Assembly (NCBI RefSeq): GCF_000003855.2
Contig: NW_003101681.1
Span: 338,191-387,812, forward strand
Origin: Blastomyces gilchristii SLH14081
Lineage: Eukaryota; Ascomycota; Eurotiomycetes; Onygenales; Ajellomycetaceae
Length of the DNA: 49,622 bases
Direction of reading: 5' to 3'
Shown: in pieces, positions 12,007 through 22,300 of the stretch
How the letters are laid out: every line of letters starts with the position of its first letter
Numbering within the stretch: the first letter of the stretch is position 1
The notes under the pieces: model-generated
Told to the model about the DNA's origin: nothing
What the model saw: the letters and a program-made list of their open reading frames with translations, nothing else
Databases searched by the model: none
Made by a program: the position numbers and the translations under genes

Positions 12007-12780
12007 CTTGATAAATCTGTGAGAGTACACTATAGAGTGTGATGATGTCTGTGAACAGGCTGAGAGAATTCAGAATATTCAGAAGAAAGTTCATGAATTC
12101 TTGAGAAAGACTTAAGAGTATTAGAAGAGATACTATGACTTTAAGCATACTATAAAGAGTTTCAAGAAAGATGATAGAGTCTGACTAAGTCTAGAAAATA
12201 TTATCATACAGAGATCTAGTAAGAAGCTGAATCTCTTATAGACAGAATCTTATAAGATTATAAAGAAAGTTAGCTTACAGTTCTATAGATTAAAACTGTT
12301 ATCTGAATTACAGATATATAATATTTTTCATATCTCTTTACTCTGTGAATATAAGAAATTCTTAGAACAGAATTCTATGACTCATCACTCTGTTTATAAA
12401 GTACTAGAGAGTGAAAGAGAATATCAGATTAAAGATATTATTAACTCAGATAAGTAAGATTATAAGCTCTGATTCAAGATTCAGTGATAAGAGTATTCTA
12501 ATGAAATAAATAAGTTCACTTGAGAATTATCTGAGTAGATAAGATATCTGTGAAAGCTGAGACATGACTTCTATACTATGAATTCTGATAAGTCAGAATG
12601 ACACAGTCTTCACTAAGAACCTGATTATAATAAAGATATTAACACTGTCATTTATAAATTCTAGTCTATAAGATGATAAGTTTCTACTGAGATAAACAGT
12701 TCACAGTGTATACAAAGAGAAGAAGAAATAATATTCTCATTAAAGCTAAAAAATAAGAAAATAAAAACAGAACTGTGAAT
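12007..12780 (+). pseudogene. Gypsy F: integrase C-terminus and chromodomain, decayed
   Basis: When TGA is read as decayed Trp and TAA/TAG as decayed Gln, the plus strand gives the C-terminal part of a chromovirus integrase: a basic helical stretch (QKRYYDFKH), the GPY/F-like region (ESYKIIKK, IFHISLL near 12327-12350) and a chromodomain at about 12412-12560 (EREYQIKDI, then WFKIQWQEYSNE, TWELSE). Chromodomains guide integration towards particular chromatin. The left part of F is displaced by LINE-2. Its 3' LTR was not found. F differs in sequence from E1 and E2. Confidence 0.75.
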
Positions 12781-12858
12781 ATAATTTAGAGATTAATAAA
12801 GAAAAAATAAAGAAAATCTATACTTACATTCTTAATATCTGTGACACTTAATTCTCTC

Positions 12859-14469
12859 ATGACTATCAATTCTTCTCTTCAAAGAAGTAGAGAGTATTAT
12901 ATCTGTAGTACAGATAATTATTGCATTTAATATAATAACTGTCAGAAATGCACAGACTTCAGAGAAGTCAGATATCAGAGTGTATATAGTTACAGCAGAG
13001 TCTTAAGAGCTGATTATTTATATATATGATTAGATATTTCTTACAAAGCTGTGTCTGCTCTCTCAGTTGTGCTGAAGTATTCAGCTCAGAAATAATTAAG
13101 ATATGAAGAGACAGTCTATCTATTCAGACTAACTTCTGTTATAAATTCATAATATTTGCATTATCTTGATTATCTGAATTTTATGAGTACTCAGAGACTC
13201 ATCTTTCATTGACAATGAAATTACAGAAATGCACTGCAGTGTGAGAACTGTTGATAGAGAATCTAGACATATTTGCATATGTCTGATTAGAGATTATGTG
13301 AGTAGAAGAAGAATGATCATAGATCTGCAGAACTGCAGAAGACACTAACAACATTAGAAGCTTTGTAAGAACTGTTAGCTAGAGTCTGTATGAAATTACT
13401 TATAGAAAGACTTACAGCAAAGAACAGAACTGTACTACTTAGAGTCAGAGACTGATCCGAGAGAGGCACAGAGTTAATCACTGACTCAAAGATCAGATGC
13501 AGTGATGAGACTGAAAGAGATAAAGACACTGTTATAAGTGATAATATCTCTGCTTCATCAGCTGATAAAAAGTGATTAGAGAAGTTATAGAGATACTTAT
13601 AAAAAGCTTAACAGTGATCAGACATTAATTATGAAGATATTGAAATTAAAAAAATTTTTATTCTTGAGAAGTTCTTGAATTAATATACAGATACTATTAG
13701 AAACACTCTCTCTCTGTCATCTAAATAAAAATACTTTGTGAATGAATAAGAATACTCACAGTTTGTGAGAATGAAAGCTGTTATAGAAAAAGGAAAAAGA
13801 AGATGAGATTTCATAGACAGATTTGAGATATTTATACTACTTTAGAGAGGTTTGCTTACACTGTGAATAATCTTACAGAATAGTCAGATTACTCTAGTAA
13901 TCAAAGAGTAATTATAGACTGCAGATCTGAATCTTTCTATATGACTATAAAGAGTGATTGCAGACTGTAAATATCTTGATTCTATAATTCTACAGAGTTG
14001 ATGAAAGAATGAAAAATTCCTCACAATTCTACAGTGTCAAAGAACAATGATTTACAAGAATAAGTGAAAGATCAACTTATAAATACTTCTCTTTGATAAG
14101 AGTAATCTCACAGAGAGTGATTTATCTGCAAGATAAATCTGTATAATAGTTACATAAGAATCTTGTAAAAATAATTAAGAGTCAATCAAAACTCTTCTAT
14201 ATAAAAAATGTGAGATGAATCTGTATGATACTCAGAGAAGAATCTGTAGACTATAAAGAATCTTATGAAATAAGAAACTGAGTGACAGACTCTTTTCTCT
14301 TCATAATCACAAGGAATTTTTCCACACTGAGGTTTTTTTTATAGATATGAAGAATTTTTAGTGAGTATCACTACAGTGCTGAGTTAATTCTATGAAGTCA
14401 CTCAGTGAAAGGCTTTGTGAACAAAGTCTTAGAGAGAGAGATATATATAAGAAATCTCACTTCTTGTAA
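12859..14469 (+). pseudogene. Unrecognised 536-codon decayed reading frame with Cys-rich N-terminus
   Basis: From ATG 12859 to TAA 14467-14469 one frame runs 536 codons with no length-changing indel; the only breaks are TGA, TAA and TAG codons of the kind decay makes from Trp, Gln and Arg codons elsewhere in the window. Seen in it: an N-terminal cysteine cluster near 12896-12948 (C-x5-C-x5-C-x2-C); a second near 13230-13300 (CENC, His, Cys); a charged, probably coiled segment rich in Glu, Leu and Arg at about 13320-13680; and a mixed C-terminal part. It resembles no Gypsy gag, pol or LINE domain I recognise. It may be an extra gene of Gypsy F or D, part of another element, or a duplicated host gene. 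Confidence 0.45.
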
Positions 14470-15290
14470 ATTCTTTATCTCTATTTCTATCTCTTGTGTA
14501 ATTAATAGAGTTAGTGACTCTTAGCTACACACAACTATATAGACTGAAGTTCATAAATACTATTCATAACTCAGCTTGAATGCTATTATACATTTAATCT
14601 CTACATTTATCTTTCTACTGTGAATACTTCTAGTAGTTAACAGTACATATCACGTCAAGCTGCAAAGACCCGAATAATCGCCTGCGAGCTCTTATTCTTA
14701 CAAATATAGAAAGATCTGATTAATAAATATAAGAATCTCACTTCTATACAAGATCAGTAGATTACTCTTTCATAGTAGTAAGATATTACTGAGATATCAC
14801 TTCAGCTATTCTTACTTATAGAATAGAAGAGAGAATATTTATTCATTGTCTATATAGAATAGATAGATACTAACTTCTTATTAAAAAAGTCAGTAATTTA
14901 TTTTCTTTTACTGAAATATATATAAGAGTGACTGCATTTCTTATATAATCTTCTTAGTATACTAAGTACTATATTTGTGATATTCTTACAATAACTCTGT
15001 AATCTATGAGCTTGTTATTTAAGTAATATAGTTAAGCTTACTTATACAGCTTCTTAAACAACTATCTATATAATACTACTAACTAGTCACTGCTTTAATT
15101 CTATTACATTACAATTTAAATCACTTAATCTGATTATAAGTTTGAATCAGTTGAGCTCTATTAACAGACTAATATAATCTTATACATCTATACTAAGATT
15201 AATCTGATCTCACTCTCTGAGAGAAACTTTATATTATTCTCTAAAGTATGTATATCTCTACTCTGACAGAAATTCAAAATTTCTGAATTT
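14470..15290 (+). other. AT-rich leader of Gypsy D, possible LTR, with a small GC-rich patch
   Basis: No gene is recognised. A TATA-like ATATATATAAG lies just upstream at about 14448-14458, and TTAACA near 14640 could be an LTR end, but no partner LTR was found. Bases 14652-14697 keep several CpG and CC/GG sites, unlike the surroundings. The rest is AT-rich sequence leading into the D gag frame. Confidence 0.3.
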
Positions 15291-15293
15291 ACT

Positions 15294-15495
15294 GTGTATT
15301 TTAATATAATCTCTTTAACTACTCTATCACTGCTGCAGTTTCTACACTTCTATATTTATTATAAAGATAGAGAGATTAAGATTGAAGATTCTCTGAAATA
15401 TAAGAGAAATATATTATCTGAATTTTATAACTTTATTTACACTTTTGAACAGAAATTCTGTCTTAATCTGAGTCAGTTTAATACTTATGAAGTAT
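15294..15495 (+). pseudogene. Gypsy D gag, first part, split by SINE-1
   Basis: This is an open stretch ending QFNTYEV just before SINE-1. If SINE-1 and one copy of its 13-bp TSD are removed, the frame continues without shift at 31244 into the capsid and zinc-knuckle part of gag. The true start lies upstream and was not identified. Confidence 0.6.
15483..15495. repeat. SINE-1 target-site duplication, left copy
   Basis: ACTTATGAAGTAT here is repeated exactly at 31231-31243, 15.7 kb away, directly after the (AAT)n tail of SINE-1. It proves that everything between entered at, or after, the SINE-1 insertion. Confidence 0.93.
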
Positions 15496-15502
15496 GCCTC
15501 AG

Positions 15503-16010
15503 TAGACTGGCCGCCGGGATCATGAATTTCACATTTGGTCTCATTTGATCTGGTCCCATACATTTCTTGGCGTGAATCCCGCTGGGACTGGCTATCAAAA
15601 AAACATGTAAAGTGACTATATATCAGATCTTAAAATGAAACCATGACTTGAAAAAAAATGAGAAAGTAGTCTCATTTGGTTTCATTTAGTTCCATTCTTG
15701 ACATAAAGTTACTATTTTTAGACATTTTAAGGTTTTTTTTTAGACTATTTTTAATTTTTTAAAAAGTAACACTTTTTGATAACACTCAAATAAGATTTAA
15801 AGTTATTTAAAGCAATAAAAATAATTTAAATTGAGAAGTGAAAATCATGATCTCATTTGAAAAATGTGATAAGAGTAGACAGTAAGTCTCACTGAGACAG
15901 TATGAAACTACTATTTAATGTTAAAACTGTGTAATGGGATCAGTTGAATTGATAATGAGACTATCAAAAAATCTGATCCTGGTCCCAGACACGGTCACAC
16001 GGTCAGTCTA
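15503..16010. mobile_element. MITE-1, hAT-like, 508 bp
   Basis: Ends are TAGACTGGCCG and, reversed, TAGACTGACCG. An 8-bp duplication TGCCTCAG (15495-15502 and 16011-16018) flanks it. No coding frame for a transposase is present, so it is non-autonomous. Terminal repeats plus 8-bp duplications fit hAT (P elements also make 8 bp). It lies seven bases into SINE-1. Confidence 0.9.
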
Positions 16011-16224
16011 TGCCTCAGTGACTGAATAATTAATGCGGTCATCTGATAGACCTTGGCATGAGAAACCAAGATGTGTGAGTTCAAAACCTGCAGAGAATAC
16101 ATTAAATCTGAAACTCAAGCACCTCAGGTTTCTAATAAATACAGAGATGTATAAATTGATTTAACAAATTACTCTATGTTTCTGAGATGAGAAGTTATTA
16201 TTGCATGTATTTAATTGTCACTTC

Positions 16225-16391
16225 TGTGGTTCGGAAGAACGTACAACCGTCGGATAATAACGCGGCCGCTTCCGAACTTGCTTACAAATGTAAAGAGGCC
16301 ATAGCAGCCATCAATTAATTTAGTGTACTGTATATAAGAAGTCAGCATATGCCTGTAATTGTACACTAATGCAAGCAATCTTTGAATCACA
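16225..16391 (+). repeat. Gypsy A2 5' LTR
   Basis: The 167-bp LTR runs TGTGGTTC...GAATCACA. It keeps GCGGCCGC and nearby CpGs that are lost in the A2 3' LTR. The sequence just inside (TCTGATAGCATG; TCTGGTAGCATG in A1) holds a TGG-type primer-binding site that runs into the gag ATG. Confidence 0.9.
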
Positions 16392-16400
16392 TCTGATAGC

Positions 16401-18790
16401 ATGTCTAAAAACTGGTGAGAAGTACAGACTTCTTCAGAATATGATAATTTTATCTACAAAGCAATTTATAGTTATCATGCCAGTGTGATTCTAAAACATC
16501 TCAAAAGATAGTATATAAAGAAGTAGTGAGTAGAAGAGTATCTGATTAATACTGCTCTGCTTGTTAAAGAAAAACTTCACACTCAGACAAATGTTATATA
16601 TGTGAACAGATGAGATGTGAGAAAAGAAATAGAAATGATGAATCAGATTCAAAGAAGACTACTTTCTACTCAGAAGAATAAAAGAGAGATGATTATTATC
16701 AGAGTTATATAATGATAACAGAAAACAGAAATCAGAAATTATATAATAATATAATGATATAATAATATAATAATATAATGATAGATATTATACAATTAAT
16801 GAGAAATCACTGAAATGAATATCTTCTCTAGTTAATATAAACATTCTTCTCTGCTATCTGAACTGAAAGATATGCAGAATCTCTCAGAGAGTTTACTCAA
16901 AGTAGTAAGAAAAGCAGCTGAGACTGCTGAACTGGAATTGAAGCTCTGTATATGTATAAGAATTCTAAATGAGATTGAGATCTTGCATACGCAGTGACAG
17001 ACTGAGATGAAAGTTAAACAACAATTGATATTCACTGTAAATTAAGTATTCACTGTAAAGAGCTTTGTCAACACAATTATTATCATTAATAACAATAGAG
17101 AAAACCAGGTCATAGATCTGCAGCAGAAGATGAAATGTTTACACAGATAGATAATTACACTGAATCTGAAGATTTCATCATAATTATTCATGATCTCTTC
17201 AGAAGTATATATATTATCTGAGACTGCTGTGCAGAATGAGAATTTAAGCATGAGATATATTAAGCTAGAAGATCTGCTAGAGTTACTAAGCTTTAATAGT
17301 AACTGAAAAAATAATGCTGCAATCAGCTGACTAAGTCAGATACAATTATATTATCAGATTGAATATAAACTTACAGATAGATAGTTAATAAAATTTCAAC
17401 AAGTCTTAAGATCTGTCATATTTAGACTGGCCGCCGGGATCATGAATTTCACATTTGATCCCATTTGGTCTGATCTCATACATTTCTTGATGTGAATCCC
17501 GCTGGGACTGGCTATTAAAAAAACAGGTAAAGTGACTATATATCAGATCTTAAAATGAAACCATGACTTGAAGAAAATGAGAAAGTGATCTCATTTGATT
17601 TCATTTAGTTTCATTCTTAACATAAAGTTACTATTTTTAGACATTTTAAGGTTTTTTTTAGACTATTTTTAATTTTTTAAAAAGTAACACTTTTTGATAA
17701 CACTCAAATGAGATTTGAAGTCATTTAAAGCAATAAAAATAATTTAAATTGAGAAGTGGAAATCATGATCTCATTTGAAAAATGTGACAAGAGTAGACAG
17801 TAAGTCTCACTGAAACAGTATGAAACTACTATCTAATGTTAAAACCGTGTAATAAGATCAGTCGAATTGATAATAAGACTATCAAAAAATCTGGTCCTGG
17901 TCTCAGACACAGTCACACGGTCAGTCTAGTCATATTTCTACATGAAAAAGCAAAGTTATTATAAATGACTGATGAAAAGATGAATCTCACAGATCTAAAG
18001 TAATATTCATTCTCATAAATATGAAATAAGTTTTTCAAATGAATCTTACACAACTTTGAGAAAGTGAATATATAAGATAAGTATTATAAACACTTCACTA
18101 AGTGTAGATAAGTAAGTAATCTTATATTATACTTCACACACTTCAGTTTATACTATCTTATATTAAATGAAGAGCTTTTAACATCTTTCTATTTATAGAT
18201 CTTTATTCATGATCTTATATCTAAGTTGAGAGTGAAATGAAAATACTTAATCTCATAATCAGATATAGTGAAAGAAGTATATAATATTCTCATTGTACAG
18301 AAATAAGTGAGTTAATTATAACAGAAAATACTGCAATTCAATATATCTCAGTGAAGAATGAATAATCAGAGTTTTATAATATAAGTCACACACTCAGACA
18401 CAATGAATCTAGATTTGAATATCATTGCTAAAGCACTAAATCCTCTGAAAAAGAAATTCTCTGAGTGAAAATATTAATATTATAAGCATCAAGCTTGCTT
18501 CAACTGTAAATATTAAAATCATGATGTAAAAGATTGCACATAGCATGCAAAGTTAAGAGAAGTAAGAGAGTTAAAAAACTAGCAGAATCAGTGAGCTTGA
18601 GGACACTTACTGATATTCAATGAAAAGTCTTCAAAGTGAAAGAGATATCTGTGTTAGATAACTCTCTGAATTCTGTGACTATTAAGAGAAAGCAGGCTTC
18701 TGAATGAGATGTAAGTGAGAATGAAGAAGTGAATATCTATCTCAATGTCTTAAGACCTGAAATGTTAATGTATAGAAAGCACTTGAATAA
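16401..18790 (+). pseudogene. Gypsy A2 gag, interrupted by MITE-2, decayed
   Basis: The ATG at 16401 opens MSKNW, ten bases after the LTR. A helical, Glu/Lys/Leu-rich central region is visible in reverse-matching A3 (47590-47901). A nucleocapsid knuckle lies at 18496-18537 (C-x2-C-x4-H-x4-C with a stop inside). MITE-2 splits the gene at 17423. A tandem AT-rich repeat at about 16739-16790 lies in the coding part. Confidence 0.75.
17423..17928. mobile_element. MITE-2, hAT-like, 506 bp
   Basis: TIRs TAGACTGRCC and 8-bp TSD GTCATATT (17415-17422, 17929-17936). It aligns to MITE-1 and MITE-3 over its whole length. Differences are mostly C:G to T:A changes, for example GGTCCC positions reading GATCCC or GATCTC. 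Confidence 0.9.
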
Positions 18791-19658
18791 GAATTGAGAG
18801 ATAACTGTAAAAGTGTTAGTGAATATAGAAGCATCTATACAATATATTAATAATTATATAATTCAAAGACTAAAAGAGATCTGCTGAGTGAAGAATCTCT
18901 GATACATAAGATTATCTGATAACTGATATTTAATATCATCTGCAAGAGTAAGAGTTCTCTTGTACTTTGAAGAATAATCTTACTATATTTGAGTGTGAGA
19001 GCTGTAAAATGTGAAATATGATCTTATTCTTAAACACAATTAATTTCAAAGATTTAATTCACAGATTCAATGATGTACATGTCATATATAATTAACTGAT
19101 AGAAAGAAAACAGTTCATATGATTCTATTAACTAATATGAGAAGAACATTTCACATCTCTGATATAGAAGAGTTAAATCTACTTATACATTAATAAGTAA
19201 AGAGAATGATTTATAAGACCTCATCTGAAAGCATTCTGTATGTCATACAGAACTCAGAAGCAGAGAAAACTAAGATAAAGAATATACAGAAGAATAAGCA
19301 TATAAAGAAACTTCTGAAGAAGTATAAGAAGATCTTCTGAACAGATCTTTTATCAGAATTGCTGTCAGAACAAGAATTTATACATGAGATTGACACAGCA
19401 GATGTGAAATCAGTCAATCAAAATGTGTATTCTCTGTTACAAATGCATCTCAAAGAACAGAAGTATCAGATCACAGACCTTCTAGAATATGATCTTATAT
19501 AATTCTCATCAAGTGTGTGAGGCTTCTCAGTTCTATTCATGAAAAAGATGAGTGAAGAGTGATGAATGTGTATTACTTATTAAGCACTCAACAAGCTTAC
19601 AATCAAGAATGAATACTCATTATCATGAATTCAATAACAGTTGAATACAGTCAGAAAC

Positions 19659-19670
19659 ACTTAATATCTA
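19659..19670. repeat. SINE-2 target-site duplication, left copy
   Basis: ACTTAATATCTA, repeated exactly at 20044-20055. Joining at one copy restores the Gypsy A sequence seen uninterrupted in A1 and A3. Confidence 0.93.
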
Positions 19671-20043
19671 AGCCCCGGTGGCCGAATGGTTAATGCGGCC
19701 ACCCGGTAGCGCCTTGGCGTGGGAAACCAGGGCATGTGAGTTCGAAACCCGCAGGGGATACATTAAATCCGGAACCCAAGCACCTCAGGTTCCTAATAAA
19801 TACAGAGGTGTACAAATCGCTTCAATAAAATTGCTCTATGTTCCTGGGCTGGGAAGTTATTATCGCATGTATTTAATTGTCACTCCTTTGTATTTCCTAT
19901 GTTCTTGTTATCTTGACATGGTCTCAACACCTGTATTTCCTCCTGTATAACCAACACTTAGCCTGTATTTAACATCACGCAAGGACTCATCATAAGCTCC
20001 GCTTGCATATGAGTATAATGAAAGAATAATAATAATAATAATA
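19671..20043 (+). mobile_element. SINE-2: well-preserved tRNA-derived SINE, 373 bp
   Basis: The head is tRNA-like: CCCC at the start pairs with GGGG near 19757; box A is TGGCCGAATGG (about 19679-19689) and box B GAGTTCGAAAC (about 19738-19748), the internal RNA polymerase III promoter. The distance between boxes suggests a class II (Ser or Leu type) tRNA ancestor. A body of unknown origin follows, then (AAT)n at about 20025-20043. A 12-bp TSD flanks it. It retains many CpG and CC/GG sites and shows far less decay than its surroundings. The open frame at 19678-19950 is incidental. Confidence 0.92.
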
Positions 20044-20625
20044 ACTTAATATCTATCAAAGATTGATCTTCTCTCAGAATATTGACAGATTTATGTAGAT
20101 GAACTGTTAATATCATGAACAGTGTTTAATATATAATGAGAAAAGTTCAAATTTCTGATAATATTATTCAGTCTGATAAATGCATCTATCATCTTTCAAA
20201 TGATGATGAATACAATTCTTTATAAACAGAATGAAACCTCATGTCTTGTATATCTAAATAACATTCTAGTCTTCTTAAACTCATACAATGAATATCTGAA
20301 GCATCTCAATGAAGTGCTTACAACTCTGACAGAGTATAAGCTCTACATTAAATTAATCAAGTATATGTTTGAAACAGAAGAGTTGAAGTTCATAAGACAT
20401 GTGATAAGTGGTGACTGTATACACCTTATTCTGAAGAAATTGAATGTCAAAGTGAATTGACTGCGGCCGAGAAATGTACACCATGTATGACAATTTCTTG
20501 AATTGGCCTCATACTACTGCAGGTTCATCAAAGATTTTGCATGAATAGCTGTATTACTCTCAGATCTCTTAAGAGAGACAGATGCAAATCTGCAAAAGAA
20601 GAAGTTTCATTCAATCATCTGAAAT

Positions 20626-20918
20626 TGTGACAGGCTGTGCTCAATCATCATATAGACTATTCCTTTACACTTCATAGATTCCGCTGAAAGCTCCGATTCT
20701 CGGTCATTCTCAATCACTGATTCTCAGCTGAAAAACCCACAGAATTTCTATTCTTCCGCCCCGAAGCTTCACTGTGTACATACTGTGTATGTGTATAAAT
20801 ATCTACTCTAATCACTGATTCTCACACTTTCTCTTTCTTTTCCTTCTTTAATGTTTTTCACTTTGTTATATAAGACCTATAAATATTATATCAATCTATT
20901 CAGTGTAGGCCTCTTATA
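20626..20918 (+). repeat. Gypsy E1 5' LTR, 293 bp
   Basis: Starts TGTGACAGGCTG and ends CTCTTATA, aligning with the 3' LTR. It contains a TATA-like TATATAAGACCTATAAAT at about 20868-20885. Some CpGs are kept (GATTCTCGG, TTCCGCCCCG), whereas the 3' copy has lost most of them. Confidence 0.88.
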
Positions 20919-20939
20919 CTTGAAAAATATTCATTGTCT

Positions 20940-22300
20940 TCTCATTAGAAACAATTATTCATTGAGAAGATATTCAAACACATAACAACATGTAAGAAAG
21001 AGAAACAATCAGTTAAAGTGAACACTGAGTTCTCAGATAGAAGCTTACTCATCAGTTACTCTGACTCTGCAATAAGATCTTACAAGAGAATGTTAGTGAA
21101 AGATCTGAGAGTTCTGACATCTTAGATATATAAGATATTCATATAATTACACTTCTTCAGATATCACAGATATCATATATTCAACAAACAATATAATCAT
21201 ATCTAATGATAATATAGAAGAACTCTCAAACATGAGCATAGAAGTAATATCACAGTGACTCTGAGTAATATTGAAATTACAACAGCAATAGATAGCTGAT
21301 ATGCATGTAACTCAATAACTTCAATATAAGAAAATTCAATAATTAACTTAATAAGAAACTCATGCAATTTCAACATCTACAGAATTGAATATAAAAGTGC
21401 TGAAAGAACACTTAAATACTCTCATATATTTTAATACTTCTGATCTCACTCTCTACTCATTATAAAGAATGAAAATACTTATAAAACTGAGTGTGAATGA
21501 AGATATCATCAGTTCACTAATCAATCAAGATTGATATATCAATGAATAATTGAAGAATTGCATGAAACAAAGTTTTATTCATAGATAAAAGTATGTGAAT
21601 CAGTGTTATAAACATCTGATAATATTATCAAACATCTTAATATTCTGTTCTGAGACACTGTCATGTAACAGAAAGTGTTAGATTGATTACAGAGTATCTG
21701 ACAGAGAAACACTTCTCTTACAACATTCATCTCTGACTTCAACACTAAGATCTTGAAAGCAGGCAATCAATCTTGAGAGAATCAAATAAAGATTAGTATA
21801 CTCAAGAAGACATTAACTTTTGTACTCTTACAGACTCTTATAAGTGTAAATGAAGACTCAACTTATGAAGACTTCTATACACAGCTTTGAATATTAAATA
21901 ACTGTCTTATCAAGCTCAAGAGTATACAGAACAGTGATAGAAGATGTTACACTCACACACTTATACTGAGGAATAACTCAGTCACTTATATATCTGTGCT
22001 GAGAAATAACAACAATGATGCAGATGCTATGAACTGAGTAGACTCAAATGTCTATATATAAGCAAGAGTCTCTTCTGTCTGAACAGGCTTCTGAGTCTCT
22101 GAGATCACTTCTGAAGAAGTCACTGATAAATATCAATAAGAAGTGTGCATTAACTGTAACTAATCAGAGCATATTACTTTCAACTGTTAATCAGTCTATG
22201 TATCTTCTCACTCAAAGAATGAATCAGCATCTGTCTGTGTTAATCATGTTACATTAGAGAAGAATTCAGAAGATAACTATGAAAATGTTCTAATAAAACA
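20940..22300 (+). pseudogene. Gypsy E1 gag with CCHC knuckle, decayed
   Basis: The gene lies between the LTR and the protease. A knuckle CINC...H...C at 22146-22187 (C-x2-C-x4-H-x4-C) marks the nucleocapsid end. It lies in a different frame from the open stretch at 22048-22257, which is therefore not the gag frame. The capsid part is only recognisable by position. E2 carries the same knuckle at 36238-36279. Confidence 0.7.

Larger units (their letters stand above)
18791..20620 (+). pseudogene. Gypsy A2 pol, first part: protease and RT, interrupted by SINE-2
   Basis: A protease-like remnant (18800-18900) is followed by the RT N-terminus at about 19270-19660 (LLKKYKKIF, SVLFMKKMS). SINE-2 interrupts it. 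The RT core resumes at 20056-20460 with MMMNTILYKQNE and the catalytic box decayed to YLNN (about 20248-20259). The start of RNase H continues to E1 at 20626. A small CpG-bearing patch remains at 20461-20472. Confidence 0.82.

Noticed and set aside
19672..19760. A free-standing tRNA gene
   Set aside because: The tRNA-like part is followed by a fixed body and an (AAT)n tail, is flanked by a 12-bp duplication, and recurs in SINE-1. The acceptor stem pairs only in part.
19678..19950. A 90-residue open frame with normal composition
   Set aside because: It lies wholly inside SINE-2 and reads through the Pol III boxes.
22048..22257. 69-codon frame in E1 as the gag frame
   Set aside because: The CCHC knuckle of gag lies in the next frame at 22146-22187 and is shared with E2.
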